From MWCO01 sp964488865 (lineage in GTDB: Bacteria > Myxococcota_A > Polyangia > Polyangiales > Polyangiaceae), in contig CAZAWR010000034.1 in assembly GCA_964488865.1 (NCBI GenBank), positions 25,747-89,746 on the forward strand: DNA of 64,000 nt. The letters are read 5' to 3'. This document shows positions 10,369 through 18,958 of the stretch, piece by piece; the first letter of the stretch is position 1; each line of letters opens with the position of its first letter. Both the position numbers and the translations under genes were made by a program. Below the pieces are notes generated by a model. That model did no database searches and was not told the origin of the DNA. It was given only the letters and a program-made list of their open reading frames with translations.

Positions 10369-12429
10369 ATGCCGAAGAAGGCGTTGATCATCGATGTCGA
10401 GCCTGCCCTCACGGACATGCTCGGTTTGCTGCTGAGAAGGTACGGGTTCGACGTGACCGTAGCCCACGATGGGCTGACAGGGTTCGAGCGCATCACGACC
10501 GAGACGCCGGATCTCGTGGTGATGGATGTACTGCTGCCGCGCATCCGCGGCCATGAGCTGTGCTGGCGCATGAAGCAGGACCCGGCGCTCGCAAAGATCC
10601 CGGTCATCGTCATGAGCTCGGTGTACGAGGGGCATGCGTACATGGACCAAGCGCATCAGGCGGGAGCCGACGCGTTCTTGCTCAAGCCCATCGAACCTCG
10701 CGTGTTCGTCGAGAAGTTGGCGAAGGTGGCGGGTCCCCTGCCCCGCCCCACCAAGGACGATAAGCCGCTTCACCATCGGCTCTGGGACATCCGGCAGAAG
10801 TACGAGAAGGAGCTCCCGCACAAGATCGCGCAGATCGAAGCCGGCTACAAACGAGCCGTGGGCGCCGCGGATCGGCAGCAGCTGGCCAAGGTCCACATCG
10901 CCGCCCACAGCGTGGTCGGCACGGCCGGGTCACTCGGATTGCATGACGTGGCCGCGCAAGCCAAACCTTTCGAACTGCACGTCGTTCGCGCCATGGGGCA
11001 GGAAGGGCCCTTCTCCGCGGAGGAAGAGCAGGAAGGGCTGAGCCTCCTGCAAGCCCTGCGCGCCCAACTCCCGGGCTACCAGCCGCCCATGACGGTTCCT
11101 CCCCCGCCGCCGGCATCCACGAAGAAGCTCTCCGCACCCCCGCCGCCCCTCTCCCTCTCCCAAACCTCCACCCCCCGAGCCCGCGTCGTCGCCATCGTCG
11201 AGCACGAGGCCGAAATCGCCCAGGCGCTGTCCCGCGTTCTCACCCAGTTCGGCTTCGCTCCACGCGTGTTTCCCACGTCCACAGACGTGCGAGAGTTCAT
11301 CGAGAAGGGAGAAGCCAGAGCTCTCATCGTGGACCTCTCCTTGCCCAAGCGTCGCGGCGGGGCCGTCGAGCTCGTTGCCGAGCTCCGAAGCGAGCTGGCC
11401 AGCATCCCCCCCGTCGTCTTCCTCGGCGCGAAGGACGACTGGGAAAGTCGAGCCCGCGCAGTGCGAGCGGGGGGCGAAGCCTTCCTGCTCAAGCCCGTCG
11501 ACATGGACCGCCTCATCGACGTGCTCGGCGGGCTGACGACCTGGAGCGATGCGGGCCCCTCTCGCGTGCTCATCGTGGCCGATGCCGCGCGCACGGCGGA
11601 CCACCTCGCGCACGTACTGCGCACCGGAGGAATGCTGGCCCAAGGAATCACGGACCCGGCCCACATCCTGACGGCCATCTCCACGCTGCTTCCCGACGTC
11701 ATCGTGGTGGACTTGCGCAACGACCAGTACGCCGCCGTCGAGATGGTGCAGGTCTTGCGGCAGCACCAGAGCTTCTCCCACATCCCGTTCGTCATGTTGT
11801 CTCTCGACCCGGCCATCCAGGCGCAGGTGCGCATGGTGGGGTGCGGACCGGACGACTTCACGGACCGCACCAAGGGGTCCGAGAACCTGGCGACCATCGT
11901 GCGCGCGCGCTCGCGGCGTGCACGCATCCTTCAGGCATTCACCTCGCGCGATACCCTGACGGGCTTGCTGAACCACCACCGGATGATGGAGGAGCTTCGC
12001 CGGGGGGTGGCGCGAGCGGCGCGAGAGTGCCAGGAGATCTGCTTCGCCTACGCGGACCTCGACTTCATCGGAAAGATTAACGAGGAGCACGGGGTCGCCG
12101 CGGGCGACCAGGTGATCCGAGACTTCGGGACGTTGCTGCGCGAGCGACTCCGCCGCACGGACGTGGTGGGACGACTCGGCAGCGACGGGTTCGGGATCGT
12201 GCTTCCGAACACGAAGGCGTGGGCGGCGGCGCGGGTGCTCGACGAGGTGCGCATGACCTTCGGGGCCCAGCGTTTTCGAGGAGCGGCGAACTTCACGGCG
12301 TCGGTCTCCATGGGCGTGGCGGAGTTCCCGCGGTGCGAGGACGTGGGCTCGCTGCACAGCGCGGTAGACCGGGCCTTGTATGCGGCAAAGGAGCAGGGGA
12401 GGAACCGGGTCGAGATTGGGACGTGTTGA
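10369..12429 (+). CDS. REC-HPt-REC-REC-GGDEF signalling protein with degenerate GGDEF
   Basis: The 686-residue protein reads as receiver domain 1 (residues 1-120, phospho-Asp in VVMDVLLP, LLKP lysine loop), a histidine phosphotransfer-like domain (about 135-225, candidate His in AAHSVVGTAGSLG), a Pro-rich linker, receiver 2 (about 265-390, phospho-Asp in LIVDLSLP), receiver 3 (about 395-515, LPDVIVVDLR) and a GGDEF domain (about 520-680). The metal-binding DLD is present, but the active-site loop reads GSDGF at 604-608 instead of GG(D/E)EF, so diguanylate cyclase activity is doubtful and it may act as a c-di-GMP or GTP-binding output. No membrane segment is visible. It stands alone, divergent from the PIG-L gene. 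Confidence 0.9.
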   Translation: MPKKALIIDVEPALTDMLGLLLRRYGFDVTVAHDGLTGFERITTETPDLVVMDVLLPRIRGHELCWRMKQDPALAKIPVIVMSSVYEGHAYMDQAHQAGADAFLLKPIEPRVFVEKLAKVAGPLPRPTKDDKPLHHRLWDIRQKYEKELPHKIAQIEAGYKRAVGAADRQQLAKVHIAAHSVVGTAGSLGLHDVAAQAKPFELHVVRAMGQEGPFSAEEEQEGLSLLQALRAQLPGYQPPMTVPPPPPASTKKLSAPPPPLSLSQTSTPRARVVAIVEHEAEIAQALSRVLTQFGFAPRVFPTSTDVREFIEKGEARALIVDLSLPKRRGGAVELVAELRSELASIPPVVFLGAKDDWESRARAVRAGGEAFLLKPVDMDRLIDVLGGLTTWSDAGPSRVLIVADAARTADHLAHVLRTGGMLAQGITDPAHILTAISTLLPDVIVVDLRNDQYAAVEMVQVLRQHQSFSHIPFVMLSLDPAIQAQVRMVGCGPDDFTDRTKGSENLATIVRARSRRARILQAFTSRDTLTGLLNHHRMMEELRRGVARAARECQEICFAYADLDFIGKINEEHGVAAGDQVIRDFGTLLRERLRRTDVVGRLGSDGFGIVLPNTKAWAAARVLDEVRMTFGAQRFRGAANFTASVSMGVAEFPRCEDVGSLHSAVDRALYAAKEQGRNRVEIGTC

Positions 12430-12509
12430 TGGCGTGAGGTGGTCTAGTCCCAAATCAAGCAATGTTCGAAGAACGCACGTTCGGGCCGGTGCACATCCGC
12501 GCCCGTGGT

Positions 12510-12528
12510 GGCGCGACAATGTCGCGCC
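12510..12528. terminator. Likely bidirectional terminator hairpin
   Basis: A perfect 8-base stem, GGCGCGAC (12510-12517) and GTCGCGCC (12521-12528), with a 3-base loop lies in the 206-base gap between two convergent genes. No T-tract follows, which is common in very GC-rich genomes. Confidence 0.45.
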
Positions 12529-12635
12529 CAGCATTGAGGTCGGCAACGCTGTGCCCACGCATGCCCCCAGGGCGGACGAAGAGTACAAGCCTCGGTGCGC
12601 GCAGGGCACAAGACACCCCAGAGCCGCGCGGTCGA

Positions 12636-13406
12636 CTATTCGCTTGCGAGGGGGACTTTGGACGTGACCCAGAAGCTCGCGCGAACGTCCTCGGCGGCAT
12701 CGTTGACTCCGAGGTGCAGCCCAGCCCGCAGGTCGATCGGTCCGAGGGTCCAGATCGCGCCCGCGCCGATGGCGACCTGGGTCGAATCGTGTCGCACGGA
12801 CTTCATCGCAAGTTCGATCCCGGGACGCAGGGGCCCGGTCTCCACCTCCGACAGCACGCTTGCCTTGTGCCCCAGCTCCTGTCCTTCGCCCCGCCCATCC
12901 AGGAACCCGCCGATGTTCAAGTGAAGTCGCAGGGGGTTGGCGAACCATGACGCGATGGCCGTGGTCTCGAGACCCGCTCCCGGTCGGGACGGGAGCGGCA
13001 GCAGAGCGATCGCCTCGACGCCCAGGGCGAGCTGGCGACGCAGAGGAACCCACTTCACGCCAGCGGCGGCTTCACCAGGTTCGAGTTTCTCAGGTGCCGC
13101 TTCGACTTCCGTGAGGACCTCGAAGTTCGCTGGGAATCCGAGGTTCATGCGAAGCAGCGGTGACGTCCACTCGCTCACTCCCTCGTCTCGGACGAGTTGG
13201 AACAAACCCAGTCGTGGCTCGAGCTCCCACGGGTCGGCGGGAGCCGCATCCGTGGATCGGTAGGGCGGAAACGCCGAAGCCTCGACGGAAAGCAGCAGGA
13301 CTCCGGTGATCGCCGTGTGCGTAAGGAAGCCGCGGAAAAACGGCCTCGGGCTCGCGTGGGCCCATCGCGATGAGCCGGCGATGGAACCAAAGTGGGGGGT
13401 GCTCAC
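12636..13406 (-). CDS. Exported beta-rich envelope protein, 256 aa
   Basis: A GTG start at 13406 gives an N-terminus with a hydrophobic signal-like stretch (about residues 28-45, ending SVEASAFP). The mature part alternates hydrophobic and polar residues with many Gly, as in outer-membrane beta-barrel proteins (for example LRLHLNIGGFLDG, AIGAGAIWTLGPIDLRAGLHLGV). That suggests a small barrel of the kind annotated as a transporter-like or outer-membrane protein in myxobacteria; the substrate is unknown. Start choice is weak because no good ribosome binding site precedes it. It diverges from the ABC importer operon, so a shared regulatory region of 112 bases lies between them, and a role in the same uptake is possible but unproven. 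Confidence 0.65.
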   Translation of the reverse strand: MSTPHFGSIAGSSRWAHASPRPFFRGFLTHTAITGVLLLSVEASAFPPYRSTDAAPADPWELEPRLGLFQLVRDEGVSEWTSPLLRMNLGFPANFEVLTEVEAAPEKLEPGEAAAGVKWVPLRRQLALGVEAIALLPLPSRPGAGLETTAIASWFANPLRLHLNIGGFLDGRGEGQELGHKASVLSEVETGPLRPGIELAMKSVRHDSTQVAIGAGAIWTLGPIDLRAGLHLGVNDAAEDVRASFWVTSKVPLASE

Positions 13407-13518
13407 GGCTACGACCTGTCCTCGTCAGACCGCACGGGCTCGCATCTTCGTCATGGGACCCAACGTCCGTGCGGAGAAACGCTCTTCCCATGAAGCGGGT
13501 ACAGAGTACGATCGGCGC

Positions 13519-14580
13519 ATGCTGGATTGGAAGCTGTCTCACCGCGATGCGGTGGGTATGCCCGTTGCGATCCTGGTATGGGTCGTGCTCCTCACGGCGC
13601 TCGGGGCAGCGTGGTTCGGGTGCAAGCAGCAAGACCGTCGACAAGTCGTGGTGTACGTGTCGGTCGACCAGGCCCATGCGGAGCCCGTGCTCGCCGCGTT
13701 TGAGCGGGCGCGAGGCATCGAGGTGCTGCCGGTGTACGACGTCGAAGCGAACAAGGCTGCGGGACTCGCCCGTCGGATCCTTGCGGAGCGATCTCATCCG
13801 CGCGCCGACGTGTTCTGGAATGGCGAGCTAGTCCAGACGCTGATGTTATCGAGGTCGGGGGTTCTCGCGGCCTACCGTTCTCCCAGCGCTTCGGATCTGC
13901 CAAGCGACTTCGTGGACCCATCGGGTCTCTGGGCTGGGTGTGCAGGCCGGGTGCGCGTCTTCGTCATGCCCAGCGCGCTGGCGCCGGATCGGCAGCCATC
14001 GTCGATCTGGGACCTGGCAGGCGACAAGGCCGCGCCGAACGAAATCGGTCTTTCGATCCCGTTGTTCGGAACGAGCGCGACGCATGCAGCAGCCCTCTAC
14101 GCGGAAGTTGGGCCCGAGCGAGCGCGTACGTTCTACGAGACCATCAAGCACAAGGGAGTCCGTATCGCGGACGGGAACTCCACCGTTCGTGACCTCGTCG
14201 TACAAGGCAAGCTTCAGTTTGGCATGGTGGACACGGACGATGCTTGTGAGGCGGTGCGAAGGGGGGCGAATATCCGAACGGTGGCGCCGGACCAGGCGGA
14301 AGGTTCGCTCGGCGCACTCGTGATCCCCACGACGGTCGCCGTGGTGCTCGGCGGGCCCCACCCGCAAGAGGCCAAGGCGCTCGTGGACTTCCTGCTCTCC
14401 CCCGAGGCGGAGCGCTTGCTGGTCGCATCTGGATGGAGTCACGCCCCTGCGCGATCGCATGACGTGGCCCCACGTTGCTTCTCCTTCCCCGACCTGCGAC
14501 GGATGCGGTTGGACACCGGGCGCTTGGCGGACATGGTGGACCGATCCCGCGAGGACATGCGCGCGGTGTTCCTTCGGTAG
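13519..14580 (+). CDS. ABC transporter substrate-binding protein, ferric-iron (FbpA/FutA) type
   Basis: The 353-residue protein starts at ATG 13519 with a hydrophobic helix (about residues 15-33) ending near FGCKQQ, either a signal anchor or an unusual lipoprotein signal. The mature part has the periplasmic binding fold of the Fe3+ family: VVVYVSVDQ at the start of lobe 1, a typical ADVFWNGE segment, LSIPLFGTSATH in the hinge region and KLQFGMVDTDDA further on. Expected role: capture ferric ion, or a related small ligand, and deliver it to the permease encoded next. It is the first gene of a four-gene operon, 11 bases upstream of the permease gene. The substrate is inferred from family resemblance only. 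Confidence 0.85.
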   Translation: MLDWKLSHRDAVGMPVAILVWVVLLTALGAAWFGCKQQDRRQVVVYVSVDQAHAEPVLAAFERARGIEVLPVYDVEANKAAGLARRILAERSHPRADVFWNGELVQTLMLSRSGVLAAYRSPSASDLPSDFVDPSGLWAGCAGRVRVFVMPSALAPDRQPSSIWDLAGDKAAPNEIGLSIPLFGTSATHAAALYAEVGPERARTFYETIKHKGVRIADGNSTVRDLVVQGKLQFGMVDTDDACEAVRRGANIRTVAPDQAEGSLGALVIPTTVAVVLGGPHPQEAKALVDFLLSPEAERLLVASGWSHAPARSHDVAPRCFSFPDLRRMRLDTGRLADMVDRSREDMRAVFLR

Positions 14581-14591
14581 AAGGGCGATGA

Positions 14592-16121
14592 ATGGGGAGG
14601 TTGCTCCAGGAAGGGTGGCGATGGCCTTGGCACGGATGGAGGCTCACCGTGCTCGTCGTCTTGCTGTTGCCCTGGGCTGCCTTGGTGTTCGACGCGCTGA
14701 GAGTGGATCCGCGTGATTGGATAGGCCTGAGCATCCCGCTCGGGGGGCGCCTCCGTTTGCTCGCGCAAAGCATGTGGCTGGCCTTGGCGTCGGCCTTGCT
14801 ATCGACAGCCGTGGGCGCGGTGGTCGCCGTGGCAGCGTGGCCCCTCGGACGCCGACTCCGCACAAGCATGGTCTGGGGCCTGCTTGCGCTTGCCGCCGTG
14901 CCACCGTACATCCACGCGCTCGTGTGGTCCCGAGCCCTGGACCTCACGGGGTGGTGGGGAGCCATGTGGGCCCAATCCGCGTGGTTCGGTCCCCTTGCCA
15001 TCGCCCTGGGGTTGGCCGGCCTCGATAGCGTCGACACGCTCTCCTTTGATGCCGCTCGACTTCACTACTCGGCGTGGAAGTCGTTCGTGCGCGTCGTGCT
15101 CCCTCCCTGCGGCCCGTTCCTGCTCGCGAGCGTCGCCGTCTGCTTCGCTTTGGCCATGCTCGACTTCACCGTCCCATCCCTCTTCAACGTGGAGGTCTAC
15201 TCGCTCGATCTGTTCTCGGAGCTGGGGGCCACGCCACACCACGGGCGGGTCGTGTGGATGTCGTTGCCGCTCCTCGCGCTCACCGCGACGGCGTGCTGGC
15301 TGCTGTGGAGAACCATTCGGATCCTGCCCGTCGGCCGCACCGGGTCAGCACTTCCCCGTCGCTCGATCGAGGGCCCCTGGTGGTTCTATCCGATACGCGT
15401 CGTGGGCAGCACGATAGCCGTGTGCTGGCTGGTCGTTCCCGCCTTCGCATTGGTCGTTCTGGCGGGGTCCCCGGCTCGGTTCCTCGCGTCCGTGCAGGGC
15501 GGGTACCGAGAGCTGGGCACGTCGATCGCGGTGTCGACAATGGCCTCCGTCGTCAGTGTGGGCGCGGCCTACCCGTGGTCTCGAGAGTTGGACCGACCGG
15601 GCGTGCGGGGCGTGGTGGCCTGGACGCTGGTAGGGATACCGCTCGTGCTTCCACCCTCTCTCGTGGCGGTTGCGATGGTCGTGGTGTGGAACCGGCCCGC
15701 GTTCGAGCCTCTCACGGGAGGAATTGGCATCCTGGTCCTGGCAGCCGTGCAACGATTCGCCCCCGTTGGCGCGCTGGTGTTATGGGCCGCGCGACGTCAG
15801 CGGGATCGAGCTCTGATCGATGCGGTGCTTGTGCACCAGCGCAGCCCACTGCACGGATGGTGGCACGTGCGGGTCCGGTGGGCTTGGACCGGATGGGTCG
15901 CCGCCGCAGCCCTTGTCCTCGCCTTGAGCGTGGGAGAGTTGGGGGCGAGCTTGGTCGTGGCACCTCCGGGGCACGGCACGATCACCATGCGGATGTACAA
16001 CTACCTGCATGCGGGCGCGCTCGATTCCGTGGCGGGCACGGGACTCCTGATGTGGGCCTGGACACTCGGCGCCGGTCTCATCGCCGGGATCGCGATGCGA
16101 CGGGCCGGGAGCGCAGCATGA
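14592..16121 (+). CDS. ABC transporter permease, fused FbpB-type (12-helix)
   Basis: The 509-residue integral membrane protein has about 12 predicted helices in two homologous halves, as in iron/thiamine permeases where two permease domains are fused. ATG 14592 follows AAGGGCG at about the right distance. EAA-like cytoplasmic loops occur in both halves (for example DAARLHYSAWKSFVRVVLP in half one), the site that docks the ATPase. With the upstream binding protein and the overlapping ATPase it makes a complete importer. Its stop overlaps the start of the ATPase gene in an ATGA arrangement (16118-16121), so translation is probably coupled. Confidence 0.9.
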   Translation: MGRLLQEGWRWPWHGWRLTVLVVLLLPWAALVFDALRVDPRDWIGLSIPLGGRLRLLAQSMWLALASALLSTAVGAVVAVAAWPLGRRLRTSMVWGLLALAAVPPYIHALVWSRALDLTGWWGAMWAQSAWFGPLAIALGLAGLDSVDTLSFDAARLHYSAWKSFVRVVLPPCGPFLLASVAVCFALAMLDFTVPSLFNVEVYSLDLFSELGATPHHGRVVWMSLPLLALTATACWLLWRTIRILPVGRTGSALPRRSIEGPWWFYPIRVVGSTIAVCWLVVPAFALVVLAGSPARFLASVQGGYRELGTSIAVSTMASVVSVGAAYPWSRELDRPGVRGVVAWTLVGIPLVLPPSLVAVAMVVVWNRPAFEPLTGGIGILVLAAVQRFAPVGALVLWAARRQRDRALIDAVLVHQRSPLHGWWHVRVRWAWTGWVAAAALVLALSVGELGASLVVAPPGHGTITMRMYNYLHAGALDSVAGTGLLMWAWTLGAGLIAGIAMRRAGSAA

Positions 16122-16747
16122 TTCGGTTGGAAGGAGTGACGAAGACGCTCGGGTCCCAGCGGGTGCTCGACGGTCTATCGTTCGAGGTGCGCTCGGGGGA
16201 ACACCTCGTCATCGAGGGACCGTCAGGGAGCGGGAAGACGACGCTCCTTCGCGTGGTCGCGGGCCTAGAGGACGTGGACCGCGGATCCGTCTGGCTGGAC
16301 GGGCAGGAGGTGAGCAAGCCAGGGTTCTCGCTGGCGCCTCACTTGCGTTCGATCGGATTTGCCTTTCAAGCGCCTGCACTTTGGCCGCACATGACGGTTC
16401 GGCAGCACCTCGACTTCGCCGGACCGCGTTGCGACGCGCGACTGAGGGACGAGCTCGTGCAGGGATTGGGCCTTCAGCCTTTTCTCACCAAGGTCCCGCA
16501 TCAGCTTTCCGGGGGAGAGGCCAGGCGCGTGGCTCTTGCGAGGGCAATGATCTCCCAACCACGCCGCCTGCTGCTCGACGAAGCGTTCTCCCATCTCGAC
16601 GAGGACAGTAAGAAGTCAATACTTGCGTTCGTGATCGACCGAGTTCGGGCCTGGGGCACGACGATGCTGTTCGTAACCCACGATTCGTCCGAGGCCGAGC
16701 GGGTAGCAGGGACGACGCTACGGATGCGCCGCGGAGGGGCCGCGTGA
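16118..16747 (+). CDS. ABC transporter ATP-binding protein
   Basis: A 209-residue ATPase with Walker A GPSGSGKTT (G34-T42), Q-loop (AFQAPALWPHMT), signature LSGGEARR, Walker B RLLLDEAFSHLD and the H-loop in FVTHDSSE, all intact. It is shorter than FbpC (about 350 residues) and lacks the C-terminal regulatory OB-like domain that allows iron inhibition of such ATPases, so this importer is not expected to be regulated in that way. It overlaps the permease upstream and the propeller gene downstream by 4 bases each, which marks one transcription and translation unit. Confidence 0.92.
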   Translation: MIRLEGVTKTLGSQRVLDGLSFEVRSGEHLVIEGPSGSGKTTLLRVVAGLEDVDRGSVWLDGQEVSKPGFSLAPHLRSIGFAFQAPALWPHMTVRQHLDFAGPRCDARLRDELVQGLGLQPFLTKVPHQLSGGEARRVALARAMISQPRRLLLDEAFSHLDEDSKKSILAFVIDRVRAWGTTMLFVTHDSSEAERVAGTTLRMRRGGAA

Positions 16748-17799
16748 CGGTTTCCCCGCCGCCATCTCATTTTGCCTACGTTCTTGGCAAACGCCGGGCG
16801 GTGGCAGCCGCTCAATTTTGCCTGGGCGTGCTGTCCGTGGTCGTGCTGGGGGCCGTCGTGTGGCGTCTGATTCCCGTGCGCGAAGCGCCGCCGGGGTGGC
16901 TTCTGGTTCGGCCCCCGGGGGACACGCTCGCGGTGGCGAGGGTGGAACACGAAGTCTGGGCCGGTGGGCCAGAAGGCCTGTTTGTGCTCCCGTCCGACGT
17001 GAGCGGGGAAGGCCAGCGGATTGCGTCGGCTCCCCCGTTTCGTCAGGTTGCTTCCATCCACGCCATGCCGGGAGAGGTGTGGATTGCCCATGCCCAAGGG
17101 GTGAGCCGTCGCGAAGGGGAAGAGTGGGTCACCTACGGGCAACGAGACGGACTTCCGGACGTCCAGGCGTGGGTGGTTCTCAAAGGCCGGGACGGGTCCG
17201 TGTGGGTTGGGACGGAGCGCGGGCTTGCACAAAGGAAGCACGGGTCGTGGCGGGTGTGGACGACGCGAGACGGTCTGGCCGCGGATGCGGTGACGGTCCT
17301 TCACGAAGACCGGCGAGGGCGCCTCTGGGTGGGCAACGGTCTCACGTTCGCAGGGGGATTGAGCTTGATAGAAGGGGAAAGGGCGCGAGACCTCGGCATC
17401 GCGGATCTGCCTCACGTCATGATCAACGCCATCGCGGAGGACGAGACCGGGGGTATTTGGGTCGGCACGGGGTTCGGGTCTCGAGGGGGAGCCTGCCGGT
17501 TCTCCGACGACGGGACCGTGCGCTTGGGCAAGAAGGACGGACTGGCGGGGGAGAAGGTTCGATCGATCTTCGTCGGACGCGGGGGAGCGGTGTGGTTTGG
17601 CTCCGAGTATGACGGGGCCGCGCGCCTCGTCGCCAGCGAGTGGATGACCCTCGCGCGCTCCGATGGCCTTGCGGGCAATGAAGTAAAGGCGATCGTCGAG
17701 GATGCGAGTGGGAACCTGTGGTTCGCTTCTGAACAGGGCGTTGCCCGCTGTCCTCGTGCCGTTTGCGCGGGATCGGCCTCCCACGAAACCAGGGACTGA
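16744..17799 (+). CDS. Membrane-anchored beta-propeller (two-component-regulator-propeller repeats)
   Basis: A GTG start at 16744 overlaps the ATPase stop (GTGA). The 351-residue protein has one N-terminal transmembrane helix (about residues 18-40) and then repeats of about 40-45 residues with the sensor-propeller pattern, for example DGSVWVGTERGLAQ, RGRLWVGNGLTFAGG, GGIWVGTGFGSRGG, NLWFASEQGVAR. In hybrid sensor kinases such propellers form periplasmic ligand-binding domains; here there is no kinase or effector, so the domain stands alone. Its place as last gene of an importer operon suggests a sensory or accessory role at the periplasmic face of the transporter, which is an inference. Confidence 0.8.
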   Translation: MTVSPPPSHFAYVLGKRRAVAAAQFCLGVLSVVVLGAVVWRLIPVREAPPGWLLVRPPGDTLAVARVEHEVWAGGPEGLFVLPSDVSGEGQRIASAPPFRQVASIHAMPGEVWIAHAQGVSRREGEEWVTYGQRDGLPDVQAWVVLKGRDGSVWVGTERGLAQRKHGSWRVWTTRDGLAADAVTVLHEDRRGRLWVGNGLTFAGGLSLIEGERARDLGIADLPHVMINAIAEDETGGIWVGTGFGSRGGACRFSDDGTVRLGKKDGLAGEKVRSIFVGRGGAVWFGSEYDGAARLVASEWMTLARSDGLAGNEVKAIVEDASGNLWFASEQGVARCPRAVCAGSASHETRD

Positions 17800-17883
17800 C
17801 ACGGTGACGGTGGCGGAGAGGTCTGCCACGCCCACCTATCAAGAGCAGGCGAGGGAGATCGGGCAACGGACGTGCGGCCTTGC

Positions 17884-18936
17884 TCAGCCCGGGCGAATGT
17901 CCACGCGCCACTTCATAGCCCCAACCGACAGCACGTCCCCGTGACGCAGTCGTGTCGCGCCTAGGACCTTGCGCCCGTTCAGCCCCGTCCCGTTTTGGCT
18001 CCCGGTATCTTTGACGAGCAGGTCTCCACCAGCCCAGTACACGACTGCGTGCTTTCTCGATGCCTTCGGCTCGATGCCGTCAAGGTCGATGTCTTGGTCG
18101 TGCCCGCGCCCAAGGTACAGGTACTCACGGATCAGGCACTCGGCTCCCGCGCGCGGGCCCGTGACCCAGACGAGGCGAGCCGACGGGTGAGCGGCTTTGG
18201 TGTCATCGATGACGAGGGTCTCCGATGCAACCACGGTTGCCGCAGGCCCGTGTGGTGGAGAGCCGAGGCGTGGTGCGGGAAGTGGGGCTCCCGCAGGAGG
18301 GTCGAGGATGGCAGTCCTCGCGTGCGTGCCCGGTGGCTGCGGGGCTGAGGCCGGCCGACCTGCCGCAGCGGCAACGATCGCGCCCAAGGCTCCGGCAGCC
18401 ACCGCGGCAACCCCGAGCCCAACACCATCCCCAAGTGCATCACTGCCCGCGCCCGACGGAGCGAACGTCGGAGCATCAGTCCAGTCCCTCGGCGCAACGG
18501 CCCCGAGCGGCGTGTCGACCTGCCCTGCGGAACCGGTTATTCTCGCCACCGAGCCTCCCAGGACGGCCAACCCGATCGGGTTGGCCACGTCCGTTGGCGT
18601 GACCCACGCGAGCGTTGCCATGAATACGCGCCCCGAGGCGTCGATGTGAGCAGCCAACTCGAGAGCGGAGGAAGCGTGCCTGAGCGTGAGTGTGGACCCT
18701 CCCTGAGCGGTCGTGGCCATGGCGCCTGACCAGGCGCTCATGGGGGGGATGCCAGTCTGCGAGCGAAGAGCAGAGAGTGCTGCGAGGCCGGCTCCGATCA
18801 TCGTGGCACTCGGAGGGGCTCCCCTGTCGGCGTGCTGCAACGCGAGACAGAGTTGATCGAGGGCGCTCGCCTGGCTCGCGTTCACGCCGATGGGGACCGC
18901 GCCAGGCAAACCGGAACCGTTCATCCAGGCAAACAT
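17884..18936 (-). CDS. FHA domain protein of unknown role, third gene of a three-gene operon
   Basis: The 350-residue protein starts at ATG 18936 behind GAGGGAA on its strand. The N-terminal half (residues 1-140) is helical and Ala/Gly-rich with no recognised motif. The middle carries one hydrophobic Gly/Ala/Val segment (about 165-195), possibly a membrane helix, then a Pro/Ala linker. The last 95 residues form an FHA domain: YLGRGHDQDIDLDG, SRKHAVV and SQNGTGLNGRK match the phosphothreonine-binding loops, so it should bind a phosphopeptide, perhaps made by one of the Ser/Thr kinases in this genome. A 22-base gap separates it from the upstream gene of the same operon. Confidence 0.85.
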   Translation of the reverse strand: MFAWMNGSGLPGAVPIGVNASQASALDQLCLALQHADRGAPPSATMIGAGLAALSALRSQTGIPPMSAWSGAMATTAQGGSTLTLRHASSALELAAHIDASGRVFMATLAWVTPTDVANPIGLAVLGGSVARITGSAGQVDTPLGAVAPRDWTDAPTFAPSGAGSDALGDGVGLGVAAVAAGALGAIVAAAAGRPASAPQPPGTHARTAILDPPAGAPLPAPRLGSPPHGPAATVVASETLVIDDTKAAHPSARLVWVTGPRAGAECLIREYLYLGRGHDQDIDLDGIEPKASRKHAVVYWAGGDLLVKDTGSQNGTGLNGRKVLGATRLRHGDVLSVGAMKWRVDIRPG

Positions 18937-18958
18937 GAGGTTCCCTCCGACGGAGCGC

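Noticed and set aside
16118..16747. Reading the ABC importer ATPase as a larger protein from 15074
   Set aside because: The upstream part is a shadow of the permease gene; the ATG at 16118 overlaps the permease stop and begins exactly at the ATPase fold.
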